Origin: Helicobacteraceae bacterium
Lineage (GTDB): Bacteria > Campylobacterota > Campylobacteria > Campylobacterales > Sulfurimonadaceae
Direction: 5' to 3'
Assembly (NCBI GenBank): GCA_027084065.1
Contig: JALWLR010000087.1
Location: 1-22,727, forward strand
Length of the DNA: 22,727 bases
Shown here: positions 1-6,693 of the stretch, in pieces
Numbering within the stretch: the stretch's first letter is position 1
Layout of the letters: each line of letters opens with the position of its first letter
Notes under the pieces: generated by a model
Seen by the model: only the letters and a program-made list of their open reading frames with translations
Databases searched by the model: none
What the model was told of the DNA's origin: nothing
Translations under genes and position numbers: made by a program

Positions 1-2
1 AC

Positions 3-929
3 TATGTAAAAGTAGAAAACCTGTATGTAAACGGTACGGTACAAAACTATGCACTCGATGGAAAAATAGATGTTTCTTACACACAAAACAGTCGTTGGGC
101 GACTAACGGATTTGAGAAAGAGTTTATTTACAGCGGTTTTGGAGCACAGCTTCAATGTGATGGAGACGTAACTAACAGTATCGATCCTACGGCAATTACT
201 TTGAACTATGAGGGTAAAACCTATACAATTGGTGAGTGGGTAAACAGTGATGATGTTTACTACCGATCAGATTTGAACAAAACAATGGTATGGTTTGGCT
301 TTAACGATATAACTGTAGAGTTGGGTGATGGCTCAAGCGTAGAAGACCCTACACTGTATAGCGGAATAGAATCATGTGTCAATCCTCAAATTTATATCCA
401 TAACACATGGACCGATCATGATAATGAAATGTACAACAGCGGCTACCTACCATCACAAATCAACTTCAGTGGAAAATTGAGCAATACGCAAACCGGTGCA
501 TATCTCTCAGCTGACATCAATGCAACATGGAGTGATGTCGCTACGGCAGACTTGGATAATGATAACTATGAACCAAGTATAGATGTAAGAGCTGTTGGAA
601 AACTCTCAATGCCGGAATCGCCAGTGATGACGATAGACACTCATTACACTAACAGTGCAACAACAAGAAACATCGATTTGACCTATGTAAATGGAGATGT
701 CTCCATTACGGCAACGACTTCTATGTCTGTAATGGATGAGAGTGCTATTGTCAATGTTGAGTCGACAACAGGGGTTAAAGCTGTTATCTTTGTTGATTCT
801 GATGGGAATGTAGACTATAGTCGCAGTAAAGTGACAGATGCTGCAGGAAATCTCATAGGAAACATTGAAGATCGTTCCGGTGCACCTGTAGTTACTTATG
901 CCGACGGTACATTTGAGTCGCTCTTTTAA
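3..929 (+). CDS. C-terminal part of a probable exported beta-rich protein (partial at left edge)
   Basis: The reading frame is open from the left edge, so the true start lies outside the window; 308 residues are visible. I do not recognise the family. The visible part is rich in Asn, Thr, Ser, Asp and Tyr, has alternating polar/apolar stretches typical of beta-strands, and shows no membrane segment, which suggests a periplasmic, surface or secreted protein. Loose internal similarities such as LYVNGTVQNY and LTYVNGDVSI hint at repeated beta units. The last 50 residues (VKAVIFVDSDGNVDYSRSKV onward) contain several Gly-Asn/Asp turns. The gene overlaps the start of the next gene, an outer-membrane barrel, by 32 nt, so the two are probably co-expressed. 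A T2SS operon lies 2.7 kb downstream, which makes it a possible substrate, but only by proximity. Confidence 0.7.
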   Translation, partial: YVKVENLYVNGTVQNYALDGKIDVSYTQNSRWATNGFEKEFIYSGFGAQLQCDGDVTNSIDPTAITLNYEGKTYTIGEWVNSDDVYYRSDLNKTMVWFGFNDITVELGDGSSVEDPTLYSGIESCVNPQIYIHNTWTDHDNEMYNSGYLPSQINFSGKLSNTQTGAYLSADINATWSDVATADLDNDNYEPSIDVRAVGKLSMPESPVMTIDTHYTNSATTRNIDLTYVNGDVSITATTSMSVMDESAIVNVESTTGVKAVIFVDSDGNVDYSRSKVTDAAGNLIGNIEDRSGAPVVTYADGTFESLF

Positions 930-2052
930 AATCTTTGGTGCATTTTGCATCTTTGCAGAGCTTTTTGTAACACCGGCACAAGCCGGTGTTCTCCCTCTTT
1001 TTTCTCCCCTTTTTGCAGACAGTTCTTCACATAAGTGTTTTGTTCAAGGAGAGATTTTACTCGCAAACGATCCATACTCTTTAAAGAGCCTTTTTTTCGA
1101 TGAGTTAAAAGAGGACTTTCATCCAAAAAATGGCAGGAATGTCGCTTACGGTGATACTCGTTTCGATGCCGGATGCCGCTATGAAAATTTCGGTTACATT
1201 GGTTATGGGTATCAAGAAGCCGTAGTCGCATTGACGGACAAAGAGAGTTTGGAGCTTTTAAACATGGTTCAAACAAAGCAGGAGTTGCCGCTTGACAAGC
1301 GTTATGACGTTACACTGGTACTTCAAGGCTATGAGACGCACAACCTTGTCTATGCAAAAAGTTTTCACTTTCAGCCCTTTTTTTCTTCGCATATTTGGTT
1401 TGGTTTTGCATTGGAAGGTTTGTATGCAAGAAAGATGCAAAACGGCAGTGTCTACGGTAATGCAAAGATAGTAGGAGAGAAGGATTACGATTTTACGGCA
1501 TATGCCTTTTACAGATACACCCATAACTACCTTTATGACTTATCGGTTCAAAGCGAAGATGCACTTGGGTATGCCACTCATTTGGAGATGACCTATACCT
1601 ATAATGAGAAGTTTCGTATGCAGTTTTTGGCAAATAACATTTTAAGCGGTATTTACTGGAAAAATCTTCCCCTGAGCGATGTAACACTTTCGTCAAAAAA
1701 CAAATATTATGATGAGGATGGCTATGCTAGATACCATCCAACTCTGTATGGAACAGAACTAAAAAAAGATTATGTGCAGAAACTTTTTAGAAAATACCGT
1801 CTCCAAGGGGAGTATAAAAAAGATGCCGATACATTTGTATTTGGTACTGATATGGTAAAAAACATCTACCTTCCTTATGCCGAGATGCATCATCGCTTTC
1901 ATAGTTTATGGAGAGTGAAAATCGGGTATGAAAGCAGGTTTTCAAGTCTGTTGCTTGGAGTAAATTATAAAAATCGCTACTTTTTACATATGCGCAGTGA
2001 CAGTGTTAAAAAGCCCTCTACACTCTCTTTGAGTTTTGGAGCAGCGTTTTAA
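898..2052 (+). CDS. Putative outer-membrane beta-barrel protein with signal peptide
   Basis: 384 residues. The N-terminus reads as a Sec signal peptide: basic start, hydrophobic core FGAFCIFAELF, then a likely signal peptidase I site after TPAQA. The rest is rich in aromatic residues in alternating patterns (for example YDFTAYAFYRYTHNYLYDLS), and the chain ends LSLSFGAAF with a terminal Phe, a usual outer-membrane barrel signature. The family is not recognised. The ATG at 898 lies inside the preceding gene (32-nt overlap) and has no good Shine-Dalgarno sequence. A TTG at 913 would give a more typical signal peptide and is an alternative start. The signal-sequence region contains a 9-bp perfect hairpin. 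A weak terminator follows the stop codon. Confidence 0.72.
   Translation: MPTVHLSRSFKIFGAFCIFAELFVTPAQAGVLPLFSPLFADSSSHKCFVQGEILLANDPYSLKSLFFDELKEDFHPKNGRNVAYGDTRFDAGCRYENFGYIGYGYQEAVVALTDKESLELLNMVQTKQELPLDKRYDVTLVLQGYETHNLVYAKSFHFQPFFSSHIWFGFALEGLYARKMQNGSVYGNAKIVGEKDYDFTAYAFYRYTHNYLYDLSVQSEDALGYATHLEMTYTYNEKFRMQFLANNILSGIYWKNLPLSDVTLSSKNKYYDEDGYARYHPTLYGTELKKDYVQKLFRKYRLQGEYKKDADTFVFGTDMVKNIYLPYAEMHHRFHSLWRVKIGYESRFSSLLLGVNYKNRYFLHMRSDSVKKPSTLSLSFGAAF
969..990 (+). repeat. Perfect 9-bp inverted repeat inside the signal-peptide coding region
   Basis: AACACCGGC (969-977) and GCCGGTGTT (982-990) are exact reverse complements around a 4-nt loop ACAA. This stable GC-rich hairpin lies 40 nt after the upstream stop codon and encodes the NTPAQAGV-like end of the signal peptide. 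A T-run at 998-1003 follows but is separated by about 7 nt, so it is only a marginal intrinsic terminator. Confidence 0.7.
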
Positions 2053-2053
2053 A

Positions 2054-2086
2054 GGAGTATTTCTTTAGGAGCGGTACTCCCTTTTT
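2054..2086 (+). terminator. Possible intrinsic terminator between convergent genes
   Basis: GGAGTA (2054-2059) pairs with TACTCC (2075-2080), followed by TTTTT at 2082-2086. A smaller alternative stem, GGAG/CTCC (2068-2080), uses the same right arm. The structure overlaps the 3' end of coaE on the other strand. The stem is short, so confidence is modest. Confidence 0.35.
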
Positions 2087-2661
2087 ATCTCCTCCACAAA
2101 ACGTTCTACCTCGTTTTGCAAATGTTTTAAATCTTTTGAGTTGTCTATGACCCATGTGGCTCGTTTGGCTTTTTCATCTATGGGAAGTTGGGATGCTATG
2201 CGTCGTTTGCTCTCCTCTTTGTCGAAGCCGTTGCGTTTCATAAAGCGTTCTAGCTGTAAATCGGGCGGTGTATAGACAACGACACTTTTTTCTATGGGGT
2301 AGTTGCCGTTTTCAAAAAAGAGAGGAATGTCTATGAGGTAAGGGAAGGCGAAGGCGTCTTGCTTCTTGCTTTGTCGCTCTATCTCCTCTTTTATTTTTGG
2401 ATGCAAAAAGGCTTCGAGGATCTTTTTTTTCTCTGCATCGGAAAATATCAGCTTCCCAAGTTCGGCTCTTTTGACACCTTTTGCATCTACATACTCACTG
2501 CCGAAAGTATCGGCAACCCACTCTTTGGAGGCATCGAGAATTTCGTGTGAGATTTTGTCCGCGTCAATGACGCGCATACCGTTGAGTAGAAGAAGTGAGG
2601 CGACGGTGCTTTTCCCAGACGCTATTCCGCCTGTGAGGGCTATGGCATAGCGAAAGGCCAT
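2065..2661 (-). CDS. coaE: Dephospho-CoA kinase CoaE
   Basis: 198 residues, the usual length for the family. CoaE phosphorylates the ribose 3'-OH of dephospho-CoA with ATP, the last step of coenzyme A synthesis, in the cytoplasm. The P-loop GGIASGKS is at residues 11-18 and is followed by DADKISHEIL, the conserved Asp-Ala-Asp region that binds the substrate. LIDIPLFFENG, in mid-protein, matches the family's D-x-PLLFE motif. The start ATG overlaps the stop of the upstream speE-like gene by one base (TGATG), so the two genes are translationally coupled. Confidence 0.95.
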   Translation of the reverse strand: MAFRYAIALTGGIASGKSTVASLLLLNGMRVIDADKISHEILDASKEWVADTFGSEYVDAKGVKRAELGKLIFSDAEKKKILEAFLHPKIKEEIERQSKKQDAFAFPYLIDIPLFFENGNYPIEKSVVVYTPPDLQLERFMKRNGFDKEESKRRIASQLPIDEKAKRATWVIDNSKDLKHLQNEVERFVEEIKREYRS

Positions 2662-3209
2662 CAGTTCTTTATGCTACCGAGATATGCTTTTTTGATGTAG
2701 GTAGGCAGAGCAAAAATACCTACATGCAAATCAGAATTGTAAACGGTAAAGCCATCGGTAAGATCGGCGCGCTGGAGGTTGATGTCTGCTGTAGGATGGT
2801 ACTCTTTTGAGGCAAGGAGTGCATGATTTGGGCCAAGAAGTGAGTAAGGCATAGCTATTTTGAAGTATTTGCCTACCTCTTTGAGTTGCGCTTTTGTCGC
2901 ATCTTCTTGCTCCAAATCAATAGGGGCAAAAGCCGCCAGACCATCCTCTTTAAGAACACGGTTGATGTGAGCGGTTGTAACAGGGTCAATGGCCGCTTCG
3001 CTAATGACGACATCAAAAGTGGCATCTTGCATGTCACGAAGTGTGTCGATGTCGCCAGAACCAATCGCCGTAGCGTCCATAGAACCGTATTTCGCGACTT
3101 CATCGATCATGCCGACGGCATCGTCACTGATGAGGAGGATGTTTTTTGGCTCTTTGTGGGTACAGATAGGGATGTGTACCATAAGCTCTTTATAGATGTT
3201 TTCTTTCAT
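2661..3209 (-). CDS. SpeE-like (spermidine synthase family) protein, short Campylobacterota form
   Basis: 182 residues. It resembles the C-terminal Rossmann part of the Helicobacter-type spermidine synthase: an ICTHKEPKNILLISDD start strand, FDVVISEAAIDP in the place of the catalytic loop, NRVLKEDGLAAFAP, and the end YNSDLHVGIFALPTYIKKAY. Typical SpeE proteins are about 260-280 residues with an N-terminal beta domain; that domain is missing here, and the canonical D-S/T-x-D-P catalytic motif is not intact. Putrescine aminopropyltransferase activity is therefore uncertain; a related methyltransferase-fold role is possible. It is the first gene of a two-gene unit with coaE. A candidate -10 (TAAAAT on the minus strand, about 3242-3247) lies upstream. 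Confidence 0.7.
   Translation of the reverse strand: MKENIYKELMVHIPICTHKEPKNILLISDDAVGMIDEVAKYGSMDATAIGSGDIDTLRDMQDATFDVVISEAAIDPVTTAHINRVLKEDGLAAFAPIDLEQEDATKAQLKEVGKYFKIAMPYSLLGPNHALLASKEYHPTADINLQRADLTDGFTVYNSDLHVGIFALPTYIKKAYLGSIKN
2721..2730 (+). repeat. TACATGCAAA word, copy 1
   Basis: Exact copy inside the speE-like gene, antisense to it. Confidence 0.6.
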
Positions 3210-3312
3210 GGAAAAGTCTCGCTTTTGTATTTGTTTTTTGCGATTTTATCGTAACTTTATTAAAAAGTTTTGATATATCTGACTTATATAAAAGATTAAT
3301 CTAAGAAATCGC

Positions 3313-3318
3313 TATAAT
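3313..3318 (+). promoter_or_regulatory. -10 box (TATAAT) of the DUF2892 gene
   Basis: An exact TATAAT sits in GCTATAATTTC with an AT-rich upstream stretch and no clear -35, as is usual in Campylobacterota. The start codon is 29 nt downstream, preceded by AAGGAG at 3337-3342. Confidence 0.7.
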
Positions 3319-3347
3319 TTCAATTATAAAAATAATAAGGAGCTGTT

Positions 3348-3554
3348 ATGGGTCTTAAAGATCTTTCCGTAGAGAAAATAGAAAAAATAAGAAAGTTTTG
3401 CAGAGTTTTTAGAATCATCCTCGGTATAGCGTTGATTATAGCGGGTGTAGTGACTGGAATCTACTGGTTGTATCTGGGTGTCATTCCGCTTGTAGCGGGT
3501 CTTTTGAACTTCTGCCCGCTTTGTAAAATCAGCGGAAAGTGTAACATTCTTTAA
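3348..3554 (+). CDS. DUF2892 (YgaP-like) small inner-membrane protein
   Basis: 68 residues. A short amphipathic, charged N-terminus (SVEKIEKIRKFCRVFR) is followed by two hydrophobic helices, IILGIALIIAGVVTGIYWLY and LGVIPLVAGLLNF, then a Cys-rich end NFCPLCKISGKC. This is the layout of the DUF2892 family, where the NFCP motif follows the second helix. The function is unknown; related domains occur as the membrane tail of the rhodanese YgaP. It has its own promoter and a good Shine-Dalgarno (AAGGAG, 5-nt spacing). The next gene, gspG, follows after 69 nt with its own promoter, so this gene is probably not a regular part of the T2SS operon. Confidence 0.85.
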   Translation: MGLKDLSVEKIEKIRKFCRVFRIILGIALIIAGVVTGIYWLYLGVIPLVAGLLNFCPLCKISGKCNIL

Positions 3555-3568
3555 AAGAAGAAACCGAC

Positions 3569-3616
3569 CCTTTATCTTTTTTGACTATAATACTTTTCAA
3601 TAGTAAAAGATAAAGG
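3569..3616 (+). promoter_or_regulatory. Long dyad enclosing the gspG promoter and Shine-Dalgarno
   Basis: CCTTTATCTTTT (3569-3580) and AAAAGATAAAGG (3605-3616) are exact 12-bp reverse complements. An inner pair ACTAT (3584-3588)/ATAGT (3600-3604) extends the dyad to 17 pairs with a 3-nt bulge and an 11-nt loop. The -10 box lies between the arms, and the right arm contains the AAAGG ribosome site of gspG. Confidence 0.75.
3586..3591 (+). promoter_or_regulatory. -10 box (TATAAT) of the gspG operon
   Basis: An exact TATAAT in GACTATAATAC, 32 nt before the gspG ATG. Transcription would start near 3598, so mRNA from this promoter carries only the right arm of the surrounding dyad. Confidence 0.7.
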
Positions 3617-3623
3617 TAGTGTT

Positions 3624-4043
3624 ATGAGAAAAGGGTTTTCACTTATAGAGTTGATGATAGTCATCGTCATTCTTGGACTGCTAGCGGCGATGGTCGTTCC
3701 AAACCTCACAGGAAAAGGAGCGGAAGCAAAAAAGAAGCTTACATGCGTGCAGATGAAGTCCATCTACAACGGTCCGCTTGACATGTTTAAAGTAGATAAC
3801 GGAATGTACCCCTCTACCGAAGAGGGACTTGCTGCTTTGGCACACAATCCCGATGCCGAAAAGTACCCCAACTACTCCCAAAGCGGTTACTTCAAAGACA
3901 ACAAACTTCCTAAAGACAGCTGGGGGCATGATTTCATCTATATGAACGATGACGGAAACATTGAAATCGTATCACTGGGTGCAGACGGCAAAGAGGGCGG
4001 AAGCGGCGAAGCGGCGGACATCAAACTCAGCGATTGCAAGTAA
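3624..4043 (+). CDS. gspG: Type II secretion major pseudopilin GspG
   Basis: 139 residues, the family's usual size. GspG is the main subunit of the short periplasmic pseudopilus that pushes substrates through the secretin. The prepilin peptidase site is MRKG/FSLIE, with the conserved Glu at +5, followed by the hydrophobic helix LMIVIVILGLLAAMVVP. NGMYPSTEEGLAAL matches the GspG signature, and the end DSWGHDFIY...LGADGKEGGSGEAADI matches the calcium-binding C-terminal loop. Cys41 and Cys138 are the only cysteines and could form a disulfide. It is the first gene of the operon, with promoter, AAAGG ribosome site and ATG all in place. The next gene starts in the same frame only 9 nt after the stop. 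Confidence 0.95.
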   Translation: MRKGFSLIELMIVIVILGLLAAMVVPNLTGKGAEAKKKLTCVQMKSIYNGPLDMFKVDNGMYPSTEEGLAALAHNPDAEKYPNYSQSGYFKDNKLPKDSWGHDFIYMNDDGNIEIVSLGADGKEGGSGEAADIKLSDCK

Positions 4044-4046
4044 GGA
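4042..4046 (+). promoter_or_regulatory. Shine-Dalgarno AAGGA that points to an ATC start codon
   Basis: AAGGA overlaps the gspG stop codon and is spaced 6 nt from ATC at 4053. No ATG, GTG or TTG in the right frame lies between here and 4077, and the TTG at 4077 would remove the prepilin signal. Confidence 0.6.
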
Positions 4047-4052
4047 AATACA

Positions 4053-4577
4053 ATCAAAAGGCGCGCTTTTACGCTGTTGGAGCTGATTTTGGTTGTAGCC
4101 CTGATGGGAGTGCTCTATACATTTGCCATAGGCGCGTTGGAGCGCGTACAAAAAAAAGAGGCGAACCTCCTGCCCACATTGGAACATCTTAAAAGTTACT
4201 TGGCGCATTTCGATTTTGAAAAAGAGGCGCGGCTTGTTTGTTATGATGAGTGCCGCTCATGTCTGGTTGTTCTTGATAGAAACAAAACATCCAGTGTCGA
4301 ATCTTTTCTACATGCAAAACCAAAACTCTTTCGTTATGACCCGCTTCTTGGCATGAGTGGAGTAGAAAGTGAGCCCTACTTCGACGACTCTGGAATGGAG
4401 CATGCAACGTGCTTCTCTTATCGTCTTTATTCCAATGGAGTGGGGGAGCAGAGCATTTTTGAATATGAAAAAAAAGTTTACGATTTGAGTGACTATTTCG
4501 ACGATGCCAAACGCTACGACACGCTTGAAGAGCTCAAAGAGGAAAAAGAGCGTCTGCTGCAAAAGGTGCTTTCATGA
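4053..4577 (+). CDS. T2SS minor pseudopilin (GspH-like), apparent ATC start
   Basis: 174 residues if it starts at 4053. The frame then reads (M)KRRA/FTLLELILVVALMGVLYTFAIGAL, a textbook type III signal peptide with Glu at +5 and Ala at -1. The only conventional start in the frame is TTG at 4077, which gives MELILVV and loses both the basic leader and the cleavage site, so I prefer the ATC with its well-placed Shine-Dalgarno. The mature part has a long N-terminal helix, a Cys cluster (CYDECRSC) and a variable C-terminal domain ending in a charged helix. The position after gspG suggests GspH, but the sequence is diverged and the letter is inference. The last four bases overlap gspF (ATGA). Confidence 0.8.
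   Translation: MKRRAFTLLELILVVALMGVLYTFAIGALERVQKKEANLLPTLEHLKSYLAHFDFEKEARLVCYDECRSCLVVLDRNKTSSVESFLHAKPKLFRYDPLLGMSGVESEPYFDDSGMEHATCFSYRLYSNGVGEQSIFEYEKKVYDLSDYFDDAKRYDTLEELKEEKERLLQKVLS
4309..4318 (+). repeat. TACATGCAAA word, copy 2
   Basis: Exact copy, followed by a further A, in the GspH-like gene; codes L-H-A-K. Confidence 0.6.
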
Positions 4578-5788
4578 TTTACCGCTTCAAAGGTATCGAT
4601 GCTGCAGGCAATAAGATAAAAGATACAATAGAAGCCGCCTCCATAGGCGATGCCAAAGCCAAAATCAAAGCAAAAGGCATTTTTCTAAGCGACATTAAAG
4701 AAGAAACCCCCTCCATTTTCGAACGTTTCTCTTTGAAAAAGAGCTACACGGTTTCTCCCAAAGAGCTTGCAAACCTCTCTCGGGAGCTGGCAATGTATAT
4801 TCGCTCAGGCATCAGCATTGTTCAGGCTCTTAAAATTGCTCAGCACCACTACACCCAAAACAAAAAACTCTCTCTCTTTCTCAGTGAAGTAAATTCCTTG
4901 CTAGATGAGGGAGAGAATTTCTACACTGCACTAAACAAGCAGAAAGTTTTGCAGTTGCCCGAGTTTTATAAACAGTCCATAAAAGTTAGTGAAAACGGGG
5001 GCATTTTGGATGAGGTGCTTTTAGAGCTTGCCAACTTTTTAAAAGAGCAGGACAAACTGCACAAAGAGATAAAAAGCGCATTTGCCTACCCGTCGTTTAT
5101 GATTGTCGTCTCGCTTGTTATGATAGCCTTTATGCTGACATTCGTCGTTCCGCAGATAACGGCAATATTTGTCAGTATGCACCAAGAACTGCCCACACCC
5201 ACAAAAGTGGTCATCTCGATAGGCGATTTTTTCAAAAACAATTTCACACTCATTCTTGCATTTTTGACAGCCCTTGTTGTCGCTTTTGTCATTGCACGCA
5301 AAAAAAGTGCGCGATTTGCCTACGCGGTAGATGCTTTTTTGCTGCGTCTGCCATTTTTTGGAGATTTGATTCAAAAAAGCGAACTGGCACGTTTTGCCTA
5401 CATGGCAAGCCTGCTTACGCGTAGCGGTGTGCCTTTTGTGCAAACCATCAACCTAAGTGCCAACATTCTCAACAATGCCGTTATCAAGCGTATCTTCGAA
5501 GAGGCTTCCAAAGAGGTTGTGGAGGGAAAACTGCTCTCTGTTTCACTGCAAAAGGCTCCTTACAAACTTGATTTCGCATTTATTCAAGCCGTAGCATTAG
5601 GCGAGGAGACCAGTGAAGTAGAATCAGTCCTTTCTAATATTTCGCAACTCTATTTTGAAGAGAACAGAGACAAAACGGCGATGCTTTTGACCCTGCTTGA
5701 GCCGGCACTTATGCTTTTTGTCGGTGGGAGTATAGGCTTTATCGTTGCAGCTATGCTCTTGCCTATTTTCTCTATGAGTATCCAATGA
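4574..5788 (+). CDS. gspF: Type II secretion inner-membrane platform protein GspF
   Basis: 404 residues, the usual length. GspF is the polytopic core of the inner-membrane platform and works with the ATPase GspE. It opens with the family start MIYRFKGIDAAGNKIKDTIEA. Two T2SSF repeats are visible, about residues 66-190 (FTKELANLSREL-type helix, YIRSGISIVQALKIA) and 270-395 (FAYMASLLTRSGVPFVQTINL). Membrane helices lie near residues 174-195, 223-241 and 372-400. GEETSEVESVL near the end of the second repeat matches the GE-x-G-x-L region of the family. The start overlaps the preceding stop by ATGA, and its own stop overlaps the next start in the same way. Confidence 0.95.
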   Translation: MIYRFKGIDAAGNKIKDTIEAASIGDAKAKIKAKGIFLSDIKEETPSIFERFSLKKSYTVSPKELANLSRELAMYIRSGISIVQALKIAQHHYTQNKKLSLFLSEVNSLLDEGENFYTALNKQKVLQLPEFYKQSIKVSENGGILDEVLLELANFLKEQDKLHKEIKSAFAYPSFMIVVSLVMIAFMLTFVVPQITAIFVSMHQELPTPTKVVISIGDFFKNNFTLILAFLTALVVAFVIARKKSARFAYAVDAFLLRLPFFGDLIQKSELARFAYMASLLTRSGVPFVQTINLSANILNNAVIKRIFEEASKEVVEGKLLSVSLQKAPYKLDFAFIQAVALGEETSEVESVLSNISQLYFEENRDKTAMLLTLLEPALMLFVGGSIGFIVAAMLLPIFSMSIQ

Positions 5789-6693
5789 GACGTGCGGTCG
5801 CGTTGCTTATAACGCTTTTTTTGGTTTTGCTTATGAGCATTGCCGTAGGTGTAGGGCTGAAGTCGGCTGTAAAAGCGAAAGAGAGTGTGCAAAAAGAGGC
5901 GTTCATGATTCAAAGTGCCATGTTGGTCGAAGATGTTTTAGCGATGCTCAAAGGCTCTCCCGAGCTACGCCAAATTACCGATAGCAACACAAGTTCGGCT
6001 TTGTTCGCTTTTTTGTCCTCCGCTTCGGTCATTCCGTTTCAAAGCGGCGATGTCAGAGTGCTTGTCAGCCTGCAAAGTGCGCGCGGTCACTTTAACATCA
6101 ACGCTCTGAAAGATGCCAACCAAACCAAAGCCAACGAGAAAGCCGCGCGCCTAGAGGAGCTCTTTTTGCGTCATGAACTGACTTCGCAACTGGTTGCTTA
6201 CATCCAAGACGCTATGGGTGGCATCAAAGCCGATGGCAGTTACAAGAGTGATCTCTTTTTAGAGCGACCGGAACTTTTTCGCGACTACATCGCTTCGCCG
6301 CACCATTTAGAAAAAATTTTGTTGGTTTATGGGCAAAAATATCATATAAATCCTTATTCTAAGCTCAATTTCGATACACTATTTTCTTTTGAAAAAGAGC
6401 CTAAAACGAAAGTGGATCTCAACTACGCCACTCCGGAAGTGTGGGAGCTTCTAATCGGTGCATCAAGAGAGCGTGCGCGTGCGCTTTATGAAAAAGAGGG
6501 CAGCTTCGAGACGCTGGAGGATGTCGGTTTGGACGCAAAGGAGAAGGAGATGTTGGCTCTGTTTGATTACAGCTTTTTCGAACCCGTTATTCGGGTGCAC
6601 ATCGATATAGTAGAGGGTAATATAAAGGGCATGATAGAGTTCGAATATGACCTAAGAACGCAAAAGGCAGGTAATTTTGTTTACGAAATTTAA
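5785..6693 (+). CDS. gspK: Type II secretion minor pseudopilin GspK
   Basis: 302 residues, the size of GspK, the largest pseudopilin, which caps the pseudopilus tip. The N-terminus MRRAVALLITLFLVLLMSIAVGVGL is a prepilin-type signal with a long hydrophobic helix and no Glu at +5; that lack is typical of GspK. The RGHFNINAL segment (about residue 92) matches the family's conserved D/H-x-N-x-L region. KVDLNYATPEVWELLIG followed by SFETLEDVGL is the SAM-like helix-hairpin-helix pattern of the C-terminal half. The 5' end overlaps gspF by 4 nt and the 3' end overlaps the gspL-like gene by 17 nt. Confidence 0.9.
   Translation: MRRAVALLITLFLVLLMSIAVGVGLKSAVKAKESVQKEAFMIQSAMLVEDVLAMLKGSPELRQITDSNTSSALFAFLSSASVIPFQSGDVRVLVSLQSARGHFNINALKDANQTKANEKAARLEELFLRHELTSQLVAYIQDAMGGIKADGSYKSDLFLERPELFRDYIASPHHLEKILLVYGQKYHINPYSKLNFDTLFSFEKEPKTKVDLNYATPEVWELLIGASRERARALYEKEGSFETLEDVGLDAKEKEMLALFDYSFFEPVIRVHIDIVEGNIKGMIEFEYDLRTQKAGNFVYEI

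Noticed and set aside
201..929. A TTG at 201 as the start of the first gene
   Set aside because: The frame is open without a stop to the left edge and its composition is continuous, so the gene is a partial one that starts outside the window.
926..1276. 116-codon minus-strand open frame over the barrel gene start
   Set aside because: The translation is rich in His, Arg and Cys without any pattern, and the plus strand has a convincing signal peptide.
3569..3616. The gspG upstream dyad as a simple terminator of the DUF2892 gene
   Set aside because: There is no T-run after the right arm, and the right arm carries the gspG ribosome site; termination is less likely than a regulatory role.
4041..4079. 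Stop-codon read-through fusing GspG to the next pseudopilin (same frame)
   Set aside because: A fused second prepilin signal could not be processed or inserted; a separate start with its own Shine-Dalgarno explains the sequence better.
5039..5443. 134-codon minus-strand open frame inside gspF
   Set aside because: It is antisense to conserved GspF membrane segments and has atypical composition.
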